DNA of 64,000 nucleotides, taken from the NCBI GenBank assembly GCA_963795055.1, contig CAWCGJ010000012.1, positions 1-64,000 of the forward strand. Direction: 5' to 3'. The first letter of the stretch is position 1; each line of letters opens with the position of its first letter. Under the pieces are notes generated by a model that saw only the letters and a program-made list of their open reading frames with translations, ran no database searches and was not told the origin of the DNA. Made by a program: the position numbers and the translations under genes. This document shows, piece by piece, positions 52,833 through 62,010 of this stretch. The stretch is from JASHPR01 sp963795055 (GTDB lineage: Bacteria; Actinomycetota; Actinomycetes; Streptosporangiales; Streptosporangiaceae).

Positions 52833-54875
52833 CTACACCGGGTGGGCGTCAGAACTGGTCGTGTAGGTGCGGCCGGCAGGCGTGGTCCAGGTGAACTCGC
52901 CGGGGCGAGCCTGTTCGAGTTTCCAGCGGGGGTGCTGCTTGAGCCGGTGATCTCGGCGGCATGCGCCGCCGAGATTGCAGGAACAGGTGCGGCCACCCTC
53001 GTCCCAGGGGCGGGTGTGGTCCAGGTCAGCGCGCCAGGCGGGCTGGCGGCAGGTGGGATTGCGGCAGGTGATGTCCCGGGCGGTGACGTGCTCGCGCAGC
53101 CGGGGCGGGGGCCGGTAGCTATCGGACTGGGCGCGATGAGCGCAGCCGCCGGCCGCGGCGTCGGCCGCCGCCTGGGCCAGTGCCTGGTCCAGGGCCCTGG
53201 TGGCGGCGCGCAGCGCGGCGGCCGCGATCGGCGGCGGATCTGGCCCGCCGGAGGCGTGCGGGGCCATTACGGTGTCCTGGCTGACGGTGAGCGTGATGCG
53301 GCCGACCAGCCCGGTGCCGGGCGGCGGGCCGGGTCCGGCCCGGGTGCGGCGGCGGAGCCGGGTCACGGTGATGGCGTGCCCGGCGGGGCTGGTGACGATG
53401 ATCCGCCATTGCGCGGCCGGGTCGGCCTGGGCGGCGGTGGCGAGCTGGCGGGCCTGGGCGGCGGTGACGGGGCCGATACGGCCCAGCAGCCCGGGCGCCG
53501 TGGACAGGCCGGCCAGGGTGGTCCAGGGCAGGGTGACATCCAGCAGCCCCGGCGCCGGCCGCCCGTCCGCCGGGAGCGGGCGCCGGGCCAGCGCGGACGG
53601 TGCCGCGCCCAGGCCCGGCCAGGGCGGCACCGGCCCGGCCCCGGACCAGTAGTCGTCGTCCTGGTTTCCTTGGTCGAGGTCGTCGTTGCGATCGTCGTCA
53701 TCGGGGCCGTCGCCGGACGGGGCGTCCTCGTCGCGCGGGGCGGGCAAGTCATCCCACGGCCCGCGATCTGGGCGGTCGCGGCCAGGGCCGCCACCGGGAC
53801 CGCCAGGACCGTCGTCGCCGGGTGGCTGGGGTTCGGGGGCGCCGCCGGGCGGGGGGATGTAAGGCAAGGTGCCCAGCAGCAGCCCGAGCATCACCCGCAC
53901 CCGGTGCAGGTCCAGTCCGCCGCCTTGGCCGGCGGCCTTGGCCGCTCTGGCGATCGCGGTGATCCGCGCCATCGCCGCGGCCGCCTCCACGGTGGGTAAC
54001 CCGGCGCCGGCCAGCGTCGCGGTGCCATCGTCGTCGGCGTACAGGCTGACCTTCGCGTGCCGCTCGGCCTCTTCCCGGCGCCGCTCGGCGCCGTCGGGGT
54101 CGGCGGCGATCACCGCGCGGCGCAGCCGCGCCCGCAACTGGGCCGTGGTCTGCCGCCCTGCCTCGGGCAACACCGTGGCCTCGACGGCCCGGGCGGCGCC
54201 TTCGTCCAGCACGCTGGTGGACTCGGCGATCGCCCTCGCCCGGGCCAGGTCGATCCGGCCTGCGGCCAGCGCCGAGCCGGTGGCCGCCAGCCGCCAGCAC
54301 AAGGTGACCGCCAGGTCGGCCCAGGCCGTGGCGCCATGGTCGGTCAGCATCAGCGCCAGCGAGATCTGGCCCACCGCGTCACGGCAGAGCCGGGCCGGGC
54401 GCCCGTCCTCGGCCAGCCCGATCTCGGGATCGGCGTCCGCCGTCCGCGCGGTCAACTGCGCCACGGCGTTGAGCTCGGCCGCAGTCGCCCAGGAGGCGAG
54501 CTGGCGGGCGGCGATCGCCACCCCGGCCAGCCCGTACTCATCCAGGCTGGTGGCCTCGCCCGCGGCCGCGGCCAGCCACCCGGCCTGCGCCGGGCCCGGG
54601 TCCATATGCTCCACCGCCAGCGCCCCGGCCTGCCCCGGCGGCAGCGGCGCGCTCATCCGCTCCTCCGCGGCCGCTGCTACCTCCTGGTCTTCTTCGGCAC
54701 CATCCAGGAACCCGCCCGCCGCCAGCGCCTCCAGCAGCGCCTGCCAGTCCAGGCCCGCCGACGGCATCGGTCCGGTGCCGGGGCTGTCTGGCGCCCCGGC
54801 GAACTCCGGCTGGCTGGTGGCCGAGTCGGCAGCCTGCTCGTCGTCCTGGCCTTGTCCTGGTGCCTGGTCCGGCAT
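52833..54875 (-). CDS. DUF222 / HNH-endonuclease-signature protein (13E12-like)
   Basis: 680 residues. The DUF222 region (about 90-330, LAGVAIAARQLASWATAAEL, ALAAGRIDLARARAIAESTS, LRRAVIAADPDGAERRREEA) is followed by an acidic/Pro-rich linker (about 350-420). The C-terminal HNH domain contains ARDITCRNPTCRQPAWRADL, DHTRPWDEGG and CRRDHRLKQHPRW. Relatives are abundant multicopy genes in actinobacteria, some associated with mobile sequences. The HNH Cys/His residues are present, so nuclease activity is possible. The gene faces the M50 protease end to end (5-base gap). Confidence 0.9.
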   Translation of the reverse strand: MPDQAPGQGQDDEQAADSATSQPEFAGAPDSPGTGPMPSAGLDWQALLEALAAGGFLDGAEEDQEVAAAAEERMSAPLPPGQAGALAVEHMDPGPAQAGWLAAAAGEATSLDEYGLAGVAIAARQLASWATAAELNAVAQLTARTADADPEIGLAEDGRPARLCRDAVGQISLALMLTDHGATAWADLAVTLCWRLAATGSALAAGRIDLARARAIAESTSVLDEGAARAVEATVLPEAGRQTTAQLRARLRRAVIAADPDGAERRREEAERHAKVSLYADDDGTATLAGAGLPTVEAAAAMARITAIARAAKAAGQGGGLDLHRVRVMLGLLLGTLPYIPPPGGAPEPQPPGDDGPGGPGGGPGRDRPDRGPWDDLPAPRDEDAPSGDGPDDDDRNDDLDQGNQDDDYWSGAGPVPPWPGLGAAPSALARRPLPADGRPAPGLLDVTLPWTTLAGLSTAPGLLGRIGPVTAAQARQLATAAQADPAAQWRIIVTSPAGHAITVTRLRRRTRAGPGPPPGTGLVGRITLTVSQDTVMAPHASGGPDPPPIAAAALRAATRALDQALAQAAADAAAGGCAHRAQSDSYRPPPRLREHVTARDITCRNPTCRQPAWRADLDHTRPWDEGGRTCSCNLGGACRRDHRLKQHPRWKLEQARPGEFTWTTPAGRTYTTSSDAHPV

Positions 54876-55100
54876 CGGCTCACCTCCTCCAGCGGCTCAG
54901 CGGGCCTTCCGCGTTGTGGTCTTTGACTACCGTATCGACGGGTACCGACAGAATGGTCGTCTAAAGAGGCCTATGGCGGATTGCTTCGAAAGTTTTTTCA
55001 GCTCCGGCGCTTCGCCCCTGCACGGGTGAGGCGCATGACCGGCGGACGGCGAGGTCCTTAACATGGGCTGCATCCCTTTCGACGAGCGCAGGAGCGTGAG

Positions 55101-55547
55101 ATGACGACACAGGCCGCCTTCACCCCCGAGGAATGGAAGGTTGTATTGGAAAGCCCGTCCACCGCTGGCATGATCGTGATCACCGCAGCGCACGGGGGCA
55201 CCTTCCGCGAGACGATCGCGATGTCGAAGGCCTACACCGAGGCGCGCGCCCAGCACGGCGAGAGCGAACTCCTCGACGAGATCGTGTCGGCCAAGCCCAA
55301 GGTGGACCACACGCTGTACCACTCTCCCGAAGAGCTCAGGGACCAGGGGCTCGCGCATATCCGTGACGCCATGGCGCTGCTGGAAAGCAAGGCGACCGCT
55401 GAGGAACGCGACGAGTACCGGCGCTTTGTCATCAACCTGGCCAACGAGGTCGCCGCCGCCCACCGGGAGCATGGGCAAGACGTGAGCCCCGCCGAGACTG
55501 ACGCCATCCAGCAGATCACCACGGCGCTGGGCACCGCCGGTCCCTGA
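55101..55547 (+). CDS. Unknown conserved-looking helical protein
   Basis: 148 residues: FTPEEWKVVLESPSTAGMIV, then ITAAHGGTFRETIAMSKAYT, EARAQHGESELLDEIVSAKP, and a long amphipathic helix (HIRDAMALLESKATAEERDE). No signal peptide and no known motif; the helical, acidic layout with HGGTFRET may suggest a TerB-like or ligand-sensing fold, but I cannot assign it. A GAGCGCAGGAGCG site lies upstream. It stands alone. Confidence 0.6.
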   Translation: MTTQAAFTPEEWKVVLESPSTAGMIVITAAHGGTFRETIAMSKAYTEARAQHGESELLDEIVSAKPKVDHTLYHSPEELRDQGLAHIRDAMALLESKATAEERDEYRRFVINLANEVAAAHREHGQDVSPAETDAIQQITTALGTAGP

Positions 55548-55723
55548 CCGGAACCCGGGGAGCCCGGGAACGGGACCCGGGAACGGAAGCCGGGCCGGCC
55601 GGAGAACCGGCGCGCGCGGCGCTCACCGTGGCCGGCCCGGAGGCACGAGGCGCGAAGCCGTGACGCATCCGGATTTTGCCGTGCCCCTTTATCGCCCACC
55701 CCGAGGCCACTACGGTCAGCAAC

Positions 55724-56749
55724 GTGGCTGCGATCAACTTCGAAGAACGAGAGCTTGAGGCGCAAGTGCCCGACCTGGCCGCGGGCGGGGCCTGGACCCG
55801 GGTCCGGCTGCGCTGGCGGAAGGACCCGCTGACCGGGGCCAGCACCCGGATCCTCACCGGGGAGAAACTCCAGCCCCCGGGCCGGCCGGACCTGGCCGAG
55901 CTCACCGCGAAGCCCGCCTTCTGCCCGTTCGACAGCGAGCACCTGGAGAAGGCGACCTTCCCGTTTCCCGCCGAGCTCACCACCGAAGGCCGCATCCGTG
56001 TCGGCCAGGCCGTCGTGGTGCCGAACATCCTGGCGTACGCGACGCACAGCGCCGTCGGCATCTACGACCCCGGGCGCCACTTCCTGGACCTGGACGAGCT
56101 GACGCCCTCGCTCGTCGGGGACGCCTTGACGGCCATGGTCCGCCACGCTCGGGCGGTGCGGCGCCTGGACCCGACGGCGGTGTGGAGCTCGATCAACGCC
56201 AACTACCTGCCACCCTCGGGATCCTCGCTGGTGCATCCCCACCTGCAGTCCGCGCACGACGACTGCGGCCTGACCAGCCAGCGCACCCTGGCCGAGCAGT
56301 CACGAGCCTGGCGCGGAAGGCACGGACCCTACTGGGCGGCGCTGGTCGACCAGGAGGCCGGCGGGCCGCGCTGGGTGGGGCACATCGGCCGGGTGGCCTG
56401 GCTGACTCCGTTCGCGCCGGTCGGGTTCCACGAGGTGTGGGGGGTGGTCAGCGGCGCGGCGGACGTGACCGACCTGACCGATGAGGACTGCCAGGCGCTG
56501 GGCCGGGGCCTGTCCCAGGTGCTGGCCGCGTACAAGGACTGGAACCTGGCCTCGTTCAACTTCGGCCTCATCGGCGGCGGGCCGCAGGCGCGGGAGCACG
56601 GCTATCAGGTGGTGCTCAAGGTGGTGAGCCGGTCGAACCCGGAGCCCTTCTACCGCAGCGACGCGACCTACTTCGAGCGCCTGTACGGGGAGGCCATGAT
56701 CGACCTGAGCCCGGAGGAAATCGCGGACGGCGCGCGGGCCAGATTCTGA
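55724..56749 (+). CDS. Galactose-1-phosphate uridylyltransferase (GalT)-like HIT-superfamily protein
   Basis: About 341 residues from the GTG at 55724 (a TTG at 55676 is possible). The signature NANYLPPSGSSLVHPHLQSA with HPHLQ (about 171-175) is the GalT active-site motif (HPHxQ), flanked by AFCPFDSEHLEKATFPFPAE, which resembles the GalT zinc region. C-terminal GLIGGGPQAREHGYQVVLKV supports the second HIT half. Known members transfer nucleotidyl groups through a covalent uridylyl-His. Two zinc ligands of GalT are not obvious, so a related nucleotidyltransferase is possible. Confidence 0.82.
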   Translation: MAAINFEERELEAQVPDLAAGGAWTRVRLRWRKDPLTGASTRILTGEKLQPPGRPDLAELTAKPAFCPFDSEHLEKATFPFPAELTTEGRIRVGQAVVVPNILAYATHSAVGIYDPGRHFLDLDELTPSLVGDALTAMVRHARAVRRLDPTAVWSSINANYLPPSGSSLVHPHLQSAHDDCGLTSQRTLAEQSRAWRGRHGPYWAALVDQEAGGPRWVGHIGRVAWLTPFAPVGFHEVWGVVSGAADVTDLTDEDCQALGRGLSQVLAAYKDWNLASFNFGLIGGGPQAREHGYQVVLKVVSRSNPEPFYRSDATYFERLYGEAMIDLSPEEIADGARARF

Positions 56750-56777
56750 CCCGTGCGCCGGGCCGGTGCGGTGATGG

Positions 56778-57779
56778 TCAGGCCAGGGTCGTGTAGTCGC
56801 CTGCCTGCCACTTGACCCAGTCCCACTTCCCGAGAAATCCCTGCCCGGCCGCCAGCCCGTTGTCGAACAGCTTCTGCTTGTCCGCGTCGGTCAGGTGGAA
56901 CTGGGTCGCGGTGTATCCCGTCGTGTCCACGAAGATTGTCCGCGATGCCACCGAGGCCTGGTCGACGTAGACCCGGTCGTGGGCGCTCTGCATGGTCCCC
57001 AGCAGCGACTTGGCCAGCTCGATGTTGTTCGCGTCCGGGTCCCAGGTGGCCTGGGCCAGCGACTGGCGGGCGGACAGCTTCACGCCGAACGTGGGCCACC
57101 GCGGCGGCTTGCCGTCGGTGCGGTCGAAGATGGCGACGGGGAAGTTGGACAGCATGCCGCCGTCGGTGCCGAGGATATCCCCGTGGCCCTGGGTAACGTC
57201 CGGGTTAGCGGCCAGGTGGAACGGGCGGAAGAAGAACGGGATGCCCGCCGAGGCCCGCACCGCATCGGCTACCGGCTGGGTGTCCGGGTCCACACCCAGC
57301 AAGGGCTCGTAGTCCCAGGGCAGCCGCAGCATCCGGCCGCGCGATATGTCCGAGACGATCACGATGAGCTTGTACCGCTGCTCCGGGGGCAGCGAACTTC
57401 CCGGGTCGTCGTCTTTCAGGTCGCCCCAGGTGTGCACGTCCTTGGCCGCGAGGATCTGGGCGATCCAGTTGTGCAGGAACTGACCCAGGAACAGTCCTTC
57501 GTGCAGCAGCAGCCCGAGACCCTCGGCCGGCAACTGGAAATGCCCTAGGATCCCGTGCTCGTCCTCGAACTGCGAGAAGTCCAGGTCCGTCATGACGGTC
57601 TTCATCCCCGCGGCGTCGTAGCCAGCGGCCAGCATCGAGGCCACGATGGCTCCCGCGGAGGCGCCGGCCACCCGGTGGAACTGGTACGGCTCCGCCGCGG
57701 AGGCGAGCGCGGTGATGGCGCCTACCAGGCCTGATCCCTTGACGCCGCCCCCTTCCAGGACCAGATCAGCATCGAGCAT
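56778..57779 (-). CDS. Patatin-like phospholipase
   Basis: 333 residues. Oxyanion-hole EGGGVKGSG (GGG at about 10-12), nucleophile GASAG (39-43) and catalytic dyad Asp in LGTDGGML (about 208) are all present; the DGG loop is a DGA/G variant. The central DFSQFEDEHGILGHFQLPAE and the PFFFRPFHLA region match bacterial patatins. No signal peptide, so it is probably cytoplasmic or secreted by another route. It hydrolyses acyl ester bonds of lipids. Divergent from the flavoprotein gene at 58030. Confidence 0.9.
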   Translation of the reverse strand: MLDADLVLEGGGVKGSGLVGAITALASAAEPYQFHRVAGASAGAIVASMLAAGYDAAGMKTVMTDLDFSQFEDEHGILGHFQLPAEGLGLLLHEGLFLGQFLHNWIAQILAAKDVHTWGDLKDDDPGSSLPPEQRYKLIVIVSDISRGRMLRLPWDYEPLLGVDPDTQPVADAVRASAGIPFFFRPFHLAANPDVTQGHGDILGTDGGMLSNFPVAIFDRTDGKPPRWPTFGVKLSARQSLAQATWDPDANNIELAKSLLGTMQSAHDRVYVDQASVASRTIFVDTTGYTATQFHLTDADKQKLFDNGLAAGQGFLGKWDWVKWQAGDYTTLA

Positions 57780-58029
57780 GCCCGTTCCCCCCTTAGAGCT
57801 GGACGTGCGGTCCCTCCGGGCCGTACACCCGAGTATGTTGCGCCGCCGCAGGCATCACAACCGCCAGATGCTGCCGGGATCCCGTACCGGCGGGAGTCGC
57901 CGTGCAGCGTCCTCAGCCGGGCGGGCGCGGCACCACCATCAGCGGCACGCTGCCCGTGCCCGGCCCCGTCCCGGCCAGTCGCTAGTCCGGTGCCTGCTCA
58001 TGGCTGCGGCCAGAGCAGAATGTACTGCC

Positions 58030-59280
58030 ATGGTCGAGGGAAACGGCACCAAGCCGATGGTGATCGTCGGCAGCGGGCTCGCCGGGGGCAACGCCGCCGC
58101 GACCCTGCGCGACGAGGGGCTGGGCGGGCCGGTCGTGATGATCAGACGGGAACCGGGGTTCCCGTTCGGCCGTCCCCCGCTGTCCAAGACGTACCTGCGC
58201 TCGGAGGAGAGCCTCGAGGACTGGTACGTCCGGCCGGCCGACTGGTACGCGGCGCACGACGTCGAGTGCCTGGACGCCACCGTCACGGCCGTCGACCCCG
58301 CCGCGCACCGGCTGAGGCTGGACTCGGGCCGGGAGCTCGAGTACCAGAAGGCCCTGATCGCAACCGGAGGCCAGAACCGGCACCTGGCGATCCCCGGGGG
58401 CGAGCTGCCGGGGATCCACTATTTGCGGACCGTGGCCGAGTGCGACGCGATCAAGCGCGAAGCCATAACGGGCCGGCGCGCGGTCCTGGTGGGCATGGGG
58501 TTCATCGGCTGCGAGGTGGCGGCCTCGCTGACCCAACTCGGGGTCCACGTGACCACGGTCTTCCCGGGTCACGACCCGCTGGAGCGGGTCCTGGGCCCGG
58601 AGGTCGGCGCGGTGATCGGCGCGATGCACCGCGCCAAGGGGGTCACGCTGATGGCGGGGGCCCAGGCGGTCGCGTTCGAGGGGGCCGGCCGGGTGGAGGC
58701 GGTGGTGACCGCGGACGGCACCCGGGTAACGTGCGACTTCGTCGTCGTCGGCGCCGGGATCACTCCCGACGTGCGGGCCGTCGCGGGCACCTCGATCGCC
58801 GGCCAGAACGGGATCGACGTGGACGAGCGGTGCCGGACCAGCGCGGAAGACGTCTACGCGGCCGGCGATGTCGCCAACCAGCTCCACCCGGTCTTCGGCC
58901 GGGTCCGCGTCGAGCACTACAACAACGGCGAGAAGATGGGTGCCGCGGCGGCGCGGTCGATGCTGGGCTCGGCGGACCCCTACGACTACATCCACACGTT
59001 CTGGTCCGACCAGTACGAGCACAAGCTCGAGTACGTCGGCCACGCCGTGACCTGGGACGATTTCGCGGTCCGGGGCAGCCTCGCCGACAGCCGGTTCATC
59101 GGCTTCTACCTGAAGGCGGGCGTGCTGCAGGCGGCCGTCGGCTTCGACCGCGGCGGTGACCCGGAACTGGACCACGACGGCGAGATGGCGGCGTGCGTGC
59201 CCCTGGTGGCCCAGCGCGCCCGGCCCGACCGCGCCGCGCTGACCGACGACCGCACGGACCTCTGGTCGCTGACGAAATGA
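58030..59280 (+). CDS. FAD-dependent NAD(P)H:ferredoxin/rubredoxin reductase-type flavoprotein
   Basis: 416 residues from ATG 58030. FAD dinucleotide motif VIVGSGLAGGNAAATL (GxGxxGxxxA), NAD(P)H motif VLVGMGFIGCEVAASLTQLG (GxGxxGxE) and the C-terminal FAD motif VYAAGDVANQLHPVFG are intact. C-terminal HYNNGEKMGAAAARSMLG matches the ferredoxin-reductase C-terminal (Reductase_C) domain. Such proteins feed electrons to ferredoxins, rubredoxins or P450/dioxygenase partners in the cytoplasm. No ferredoxin or oxygenase gene is next to it. Confidence 0.93.
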   Translation: MVEGNGTKPMVIVGSGLAGGNAAATLRDEGLGGPVVMIRREPGFPFGRPPLSKTYLRSEESLEDWYVRPADWYAAHDVECLDATVTAVDPAAHRLRLDSGRELEYQKALIATGGQNRHLAIPGGELPGIHYLRTVAECDAIKREAITGRRAVLVGMGFIGCEVAASLTQLGVHVTTVFPGHDPLERVLGPEVGAVIGAMHRAKGVTLMAGAQAVAFEGAGRVEAVVTADGTRVTCDFVVVGAGITPDVRAVAGTSIAGQNGIDVDERCRTSAEDVYAAGDVANQLHPVFGRVRVEHYNNGEKMGAAAARSMLGSADPYDYIHTFWSDQYEHKLEYVGHAVTWDDFAVRGSLADSRFIGFYLKAGVLQAAVGFDRGGDPELDHDGEMAACVPLVAQRARPDRAALTDDRTDLWSLTK

Positions 59281-59286
59281 CGTACG

Positions 59287-60009
59287 TCACGCGTTGGAGA
59301 ACAGCGGGATGTTCGCCCCGCTGGCCGGGACCAGCGGGCTGTCGAGCAGCGCGACGATGAGTTCGGCCACGTCGGCGGGGGTCAGGCCGGGGCGCAGCTC
59401 GGGGTTGGCCGCGCGCAGCATCGGCGTGTCCACGGCGCCCGGGCTGACGCAGATCGCACTGATCCCGTGCGCCTTCCCTTCCACCGCGACGGCCTCGGTC
59501 AGGCCGATGACCCCGTACTTGGAGATGTTGTACGCGGCCAGGCCCGGGAACTTCTCGGTGGCGTAAACGCCGGAGAGCGAGGCGATGTTGACGATCCGCC
59601 CCTCGCCGGCCGACCGCATGGCGGTGAACGCCGCGCGGCAGCACAGGAACGCGCCGGTCAGGTTGATCCCGAGCGTCTGCTGCCAGGTGTCCAGGCTGGT
59701 CTCGGCGAACGGCACGCTGGTCAGCACCGCGGCCGCGCAGACCAGGGCGGTGGGCCCGCCCGCTTCCCCGGCGGCGGCGAACAGCCGCTGCACGTCGCCG
59801 GCCTGGCTCACGTCGGTGGGCACGGCGGTGGCCTCGCCGCCGGCCCGGCGGATGCGCCCGGCCACCTCACCGAGCGCCTCGGCGTTGCGGGCGGCGAGGA
59901 CCACGTGCGCGCCACGGGCCGCGACGGCCCCGGCGGTGGCGGCCCCGATCCCCTGGCTGGCGCCCGTGACCACCGCCACTCGCCCGGCCAGCCAGTGAGC
60001 GTGTGTCAT
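59287..60009 (-). CDS. SDR oxidoreductase, last gene of pterin-type operon
   Basis: 240 residues from ATG 60009, overlapping the previous stop as ATGA. TGASQGIG (about 15-22), the NNAG-equivalent CAAAV, catalytic Ser in IVNIASLSG, and YNISK (Tyr and Lys) are all present, so it is a competent classical SDR. Sepiapterin-reductase and related enzymes that reduce the C6 side chain of 6-pyruvoyltetrahydropterin are SDRs, so in this operon (pterin-synthase-like enzyme, methyltransferase, glycosyltransferase) a side-chain reductase role is an inference. No specific pterin-binding residues can be claimed from sequence. Confidence 0.9.
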   Translation of the reverse strand: MTHAHWLAGRVAVVTGASQGIGAATAGAVAARGAHVVLAARNAEALGEVAGRIRRAGGEATAVPTDVSQAGDVQRLFAAAGEAGGPTALVCAAAVLTSVPFAETSLDTWQQTLGINLTGAFLCCRAAFTAMRSAGEGRIVNIASLSGVYATEKFPGLAAYNISKYGVIGLTEAVAVEGKAHGISAICVSPGAVDTPMLRAANPELRPGLTPADVAELIVALLDSPLVPASGANIPLFSNA

Positions 60010-61159
60010 CCGGTCACCTGCTGGTAGAGCCGTTCGTGAGCATCCAGGCTCCGTTCCAGGTCCAGGTGGGCCTCGGCATGCTCGCGGCAGGCAGGCCGCG
60101 AGATCCCGGCCGCCCGGGTGACCGCGCCGGCCGCGGCCCGGATGTCGCCCGGCGGGACCAGGAAGCCGGTCCGGCCGTCGGCGATCACCTCGCCGAGCGC
60201 GCCGCGCGCGAACGCGACCACGGGCGTCCCGCAGGCCTGCGCTTCGGCGGCGGCCATGCCGAACGGCTCGTCCCACTGGATCGGGTACAGCACGACGGCC
60301 GCGCGCGCCATGGCCGCCCACAGCGACGCGCGCGGCACCCCCGGGTGCACGGTCACGCCCGGCAGGTCCCGGCGCGGGCCGATCTGCTCCCGGGCGTAGC
60401 CGGCGTCGTAGGCGTCGCCGTAGACGTCGATCGGGACTCCGGCGACGCGGGCGATGTCGATGGCTTGCGCGGCTCCCTTCTCGGGACTCAGCCGCCCGCC
60501 GAACACGGCGCCGGACCCGGCCGAGCGCGACCAGGCGATCGAGGCCGTGGGCACCAGCGGCGGCAGGATGGCGTCCACCCGGACGGCCCGGCGCCAGGCC
60601 CGGGCCTGGGAGGCCGAAACGGTGGCCACCGCGGGCGGCGCGCCGTTCCGGCCGACCTGGTGCAGGGCCGCGGCCACCGCCTGGTCCGGGGGCAGGTGGA
60701 GCGTGTGCACGACCGGCGCGCCCAGCCCGGTCGCGAGCGTCACGGCGGGCGCGTCGAAGGCATGGTTGTGCACCACGTCGTACCGGGTCTGCCGCACGGT
60801 GGCGTACACGCCGGCGAAGGCGGCCTCGGCCGGGGCGGGGTTAGCCGGGGCGGGGTTAGCCGGGGCGAGGCCGGGGCGGGCTCGGGCGCCGTCGGCTCGG
60901 GCACTGTCCGGTCGGGCACTGTCCGGTCGGGCACCGTCGTCCCGGACGCCCGGTAGAGCGTGGCGGCCAGGGCCTCCGGGTCGATCCCGGTGTCGATCAC
61001 CTCGGCCCCTGGTATGTCCGACCCGGAGGCGGCGTAGACGTGGACATCGTGTCCCCGGCGGGTCAGGCCGCGCGCCAGGTCGGACAGGAAGGCCTGCGAC
61101 CCGCCCCGCTGCGGCTCGTTGATGACCGTTACCTGCGGCGCGATCAAGGCGACCTTCAC
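60006..61159 (-). pseudogene. GT4-type glycosyltransferase with frameshift in a repeat-rich segment
   Basis: From GTG 61159 (overlapping the methyltransferase stop as GTGA) one frame gives KVALIAPQVTVINEPQRGGS, the GT-B N-terminus, up to ASGTTVPDRTVPDRTVPEPT. Near 60870-60890 the frame must change, after which AFAGVYATVRQTRYDVVHNH, FGGRLSPEKGAAQAIDIARV and EPFGMAAAEAQACGTPVVAF (GT4 EX7E-like donor site) follow to the stop. The insert contains 15-bp repeats encoding VPDRT and PANPA. Total length is 384 codons plus two bases. The enzyme would transfer a sugar to an acceptor, here plausibly a pterin. Confidence 0.8.
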
Positions 61160-62010
61160 CCCGGCACCTGCTTGAACGCCAGGTCGCGCGGCGGGTTGAT
61201 GCCCAGGACGTCGTAGGGGACGCGCCGCTGACCGCGGCGGCGGACCTCGGCGACGGCGCGCGGGTAGAAGATCCGGGCCAGCTCGACCGCCTCGGCGTGG
61301 CTGGCGAACTCGGCCGCCATCGGCCCGCCGAAGCACACGTACTCGTAACCATGGGCGGCGAGCCAGCCGAGGTGGTTGGGCCAGATGATGGCGACGCAGC
61401 CGCCGGGCAGGCAGACCCGCTCCATCTCGGCCAGCCCGGCGTCGCCGCCGTGCCCGGCCGCCGGGGTCAGGGCCGAGCAGGCGACGACCAGGTCCGCCGA
61501 GCCGCTGGCCACGGGCAGGTCGTCGAAGAAGCCGGGGATCACCCGGGCGCGGTCCCCGTGCTCCGTTTCGGCGAGCTTCTCCTCCAGGATCTGGCGCAAC
61601 GGCCGGGCCGGCTCGATCGCGACCACCTCCTGCCCGCGGCCGGCGAGTTCCAGCGTCAGCCGTCCCGCGCCCGCGCCTACCTCGACGATCCGGCCCGCGT
61701 CGGGCGGCAGCCAGTTCAGTACTTCTGGATGCAGCCGTTCCGCGCTGACCAGCCGGTCGTAGAGTTCCGGCTCGAGCCGGTACAGCAGCTCCCAGGCCAG
61801 GGTGACGTCGGCCCGGGGATCGGCGTCCCCGCCGGGCGCGAACCGGCTCAGCTCCTCGCACGTGAGCACGCCGAGGTCCGCGATGCTGTAACGGTCCGGC
61901 AGTTCCCGGCCCAATGAACCCTTTTCATCCTCCTCTGGACCGCTCACGTGCTGTGGGCCGGACAATGACGGATGAAAAGAGTTCCGGATCGGGTCCTCAG
62001 ACGTGATCAC
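61156..62010 (-). CDS. SAM-dependent methyltransferase
   Basis: 284 residues from GTG 62010 (overlapping the pterin-synthase stop by 14 bases); a GTG at 61947 is an alternative. Class-I motif I is IVEVGAGAGRLTLEL, with acid VVAIEPA at motif II and DLVVACSALTP at motif IV. The family is the general class-I SAM methyltransferase fold; the acceptor is unknown. In this operon it may methylate a pterin or, as in methylated pterin glycosides such as cyanopterin, a sugar. Confidence 0.85.
   Translation of the reverse strand: MITSEDPIRNSFHPSLSGPQHVSGPEEDEKGSLGRELPDRYSIADLGVLTCEELSRFAPGGDADPRADVTLAWELLYRLEPELYDRLVSAERLHPEVLNWLPPDAGRIVEVGAGAGRLTLELAGRGQEVVAIEPARPLRQILEEKLAETEHGDRARVIPGFFDDLPVASGSADLVVACSALTPAAGHGGDAGLAEMERVCLPGGCVAIIWPNHLGWLAAHGYEYVCFGGPMAAEFASHAEAVELARIFYPRAVAEVRRRGQRRVPYDVLGINPPRDLAFKQVPG

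Noticed and set aside
52035..53999. 654-codon forward frame antisense to the DUF222-HNH gene
   Set aside because: Its residues are Arg/Gly-rich with no motif, and it overlaps the M50 protease in another frame and the well-supported HNH gene.
57646..58030. Upstream extension of the ferredoxin-reductase gene
   Set aside because: The extra N-terminus is Arg/Ser-rich and antisense to the patatin gene; the FAD-binding motif starts just after ATG 58030.
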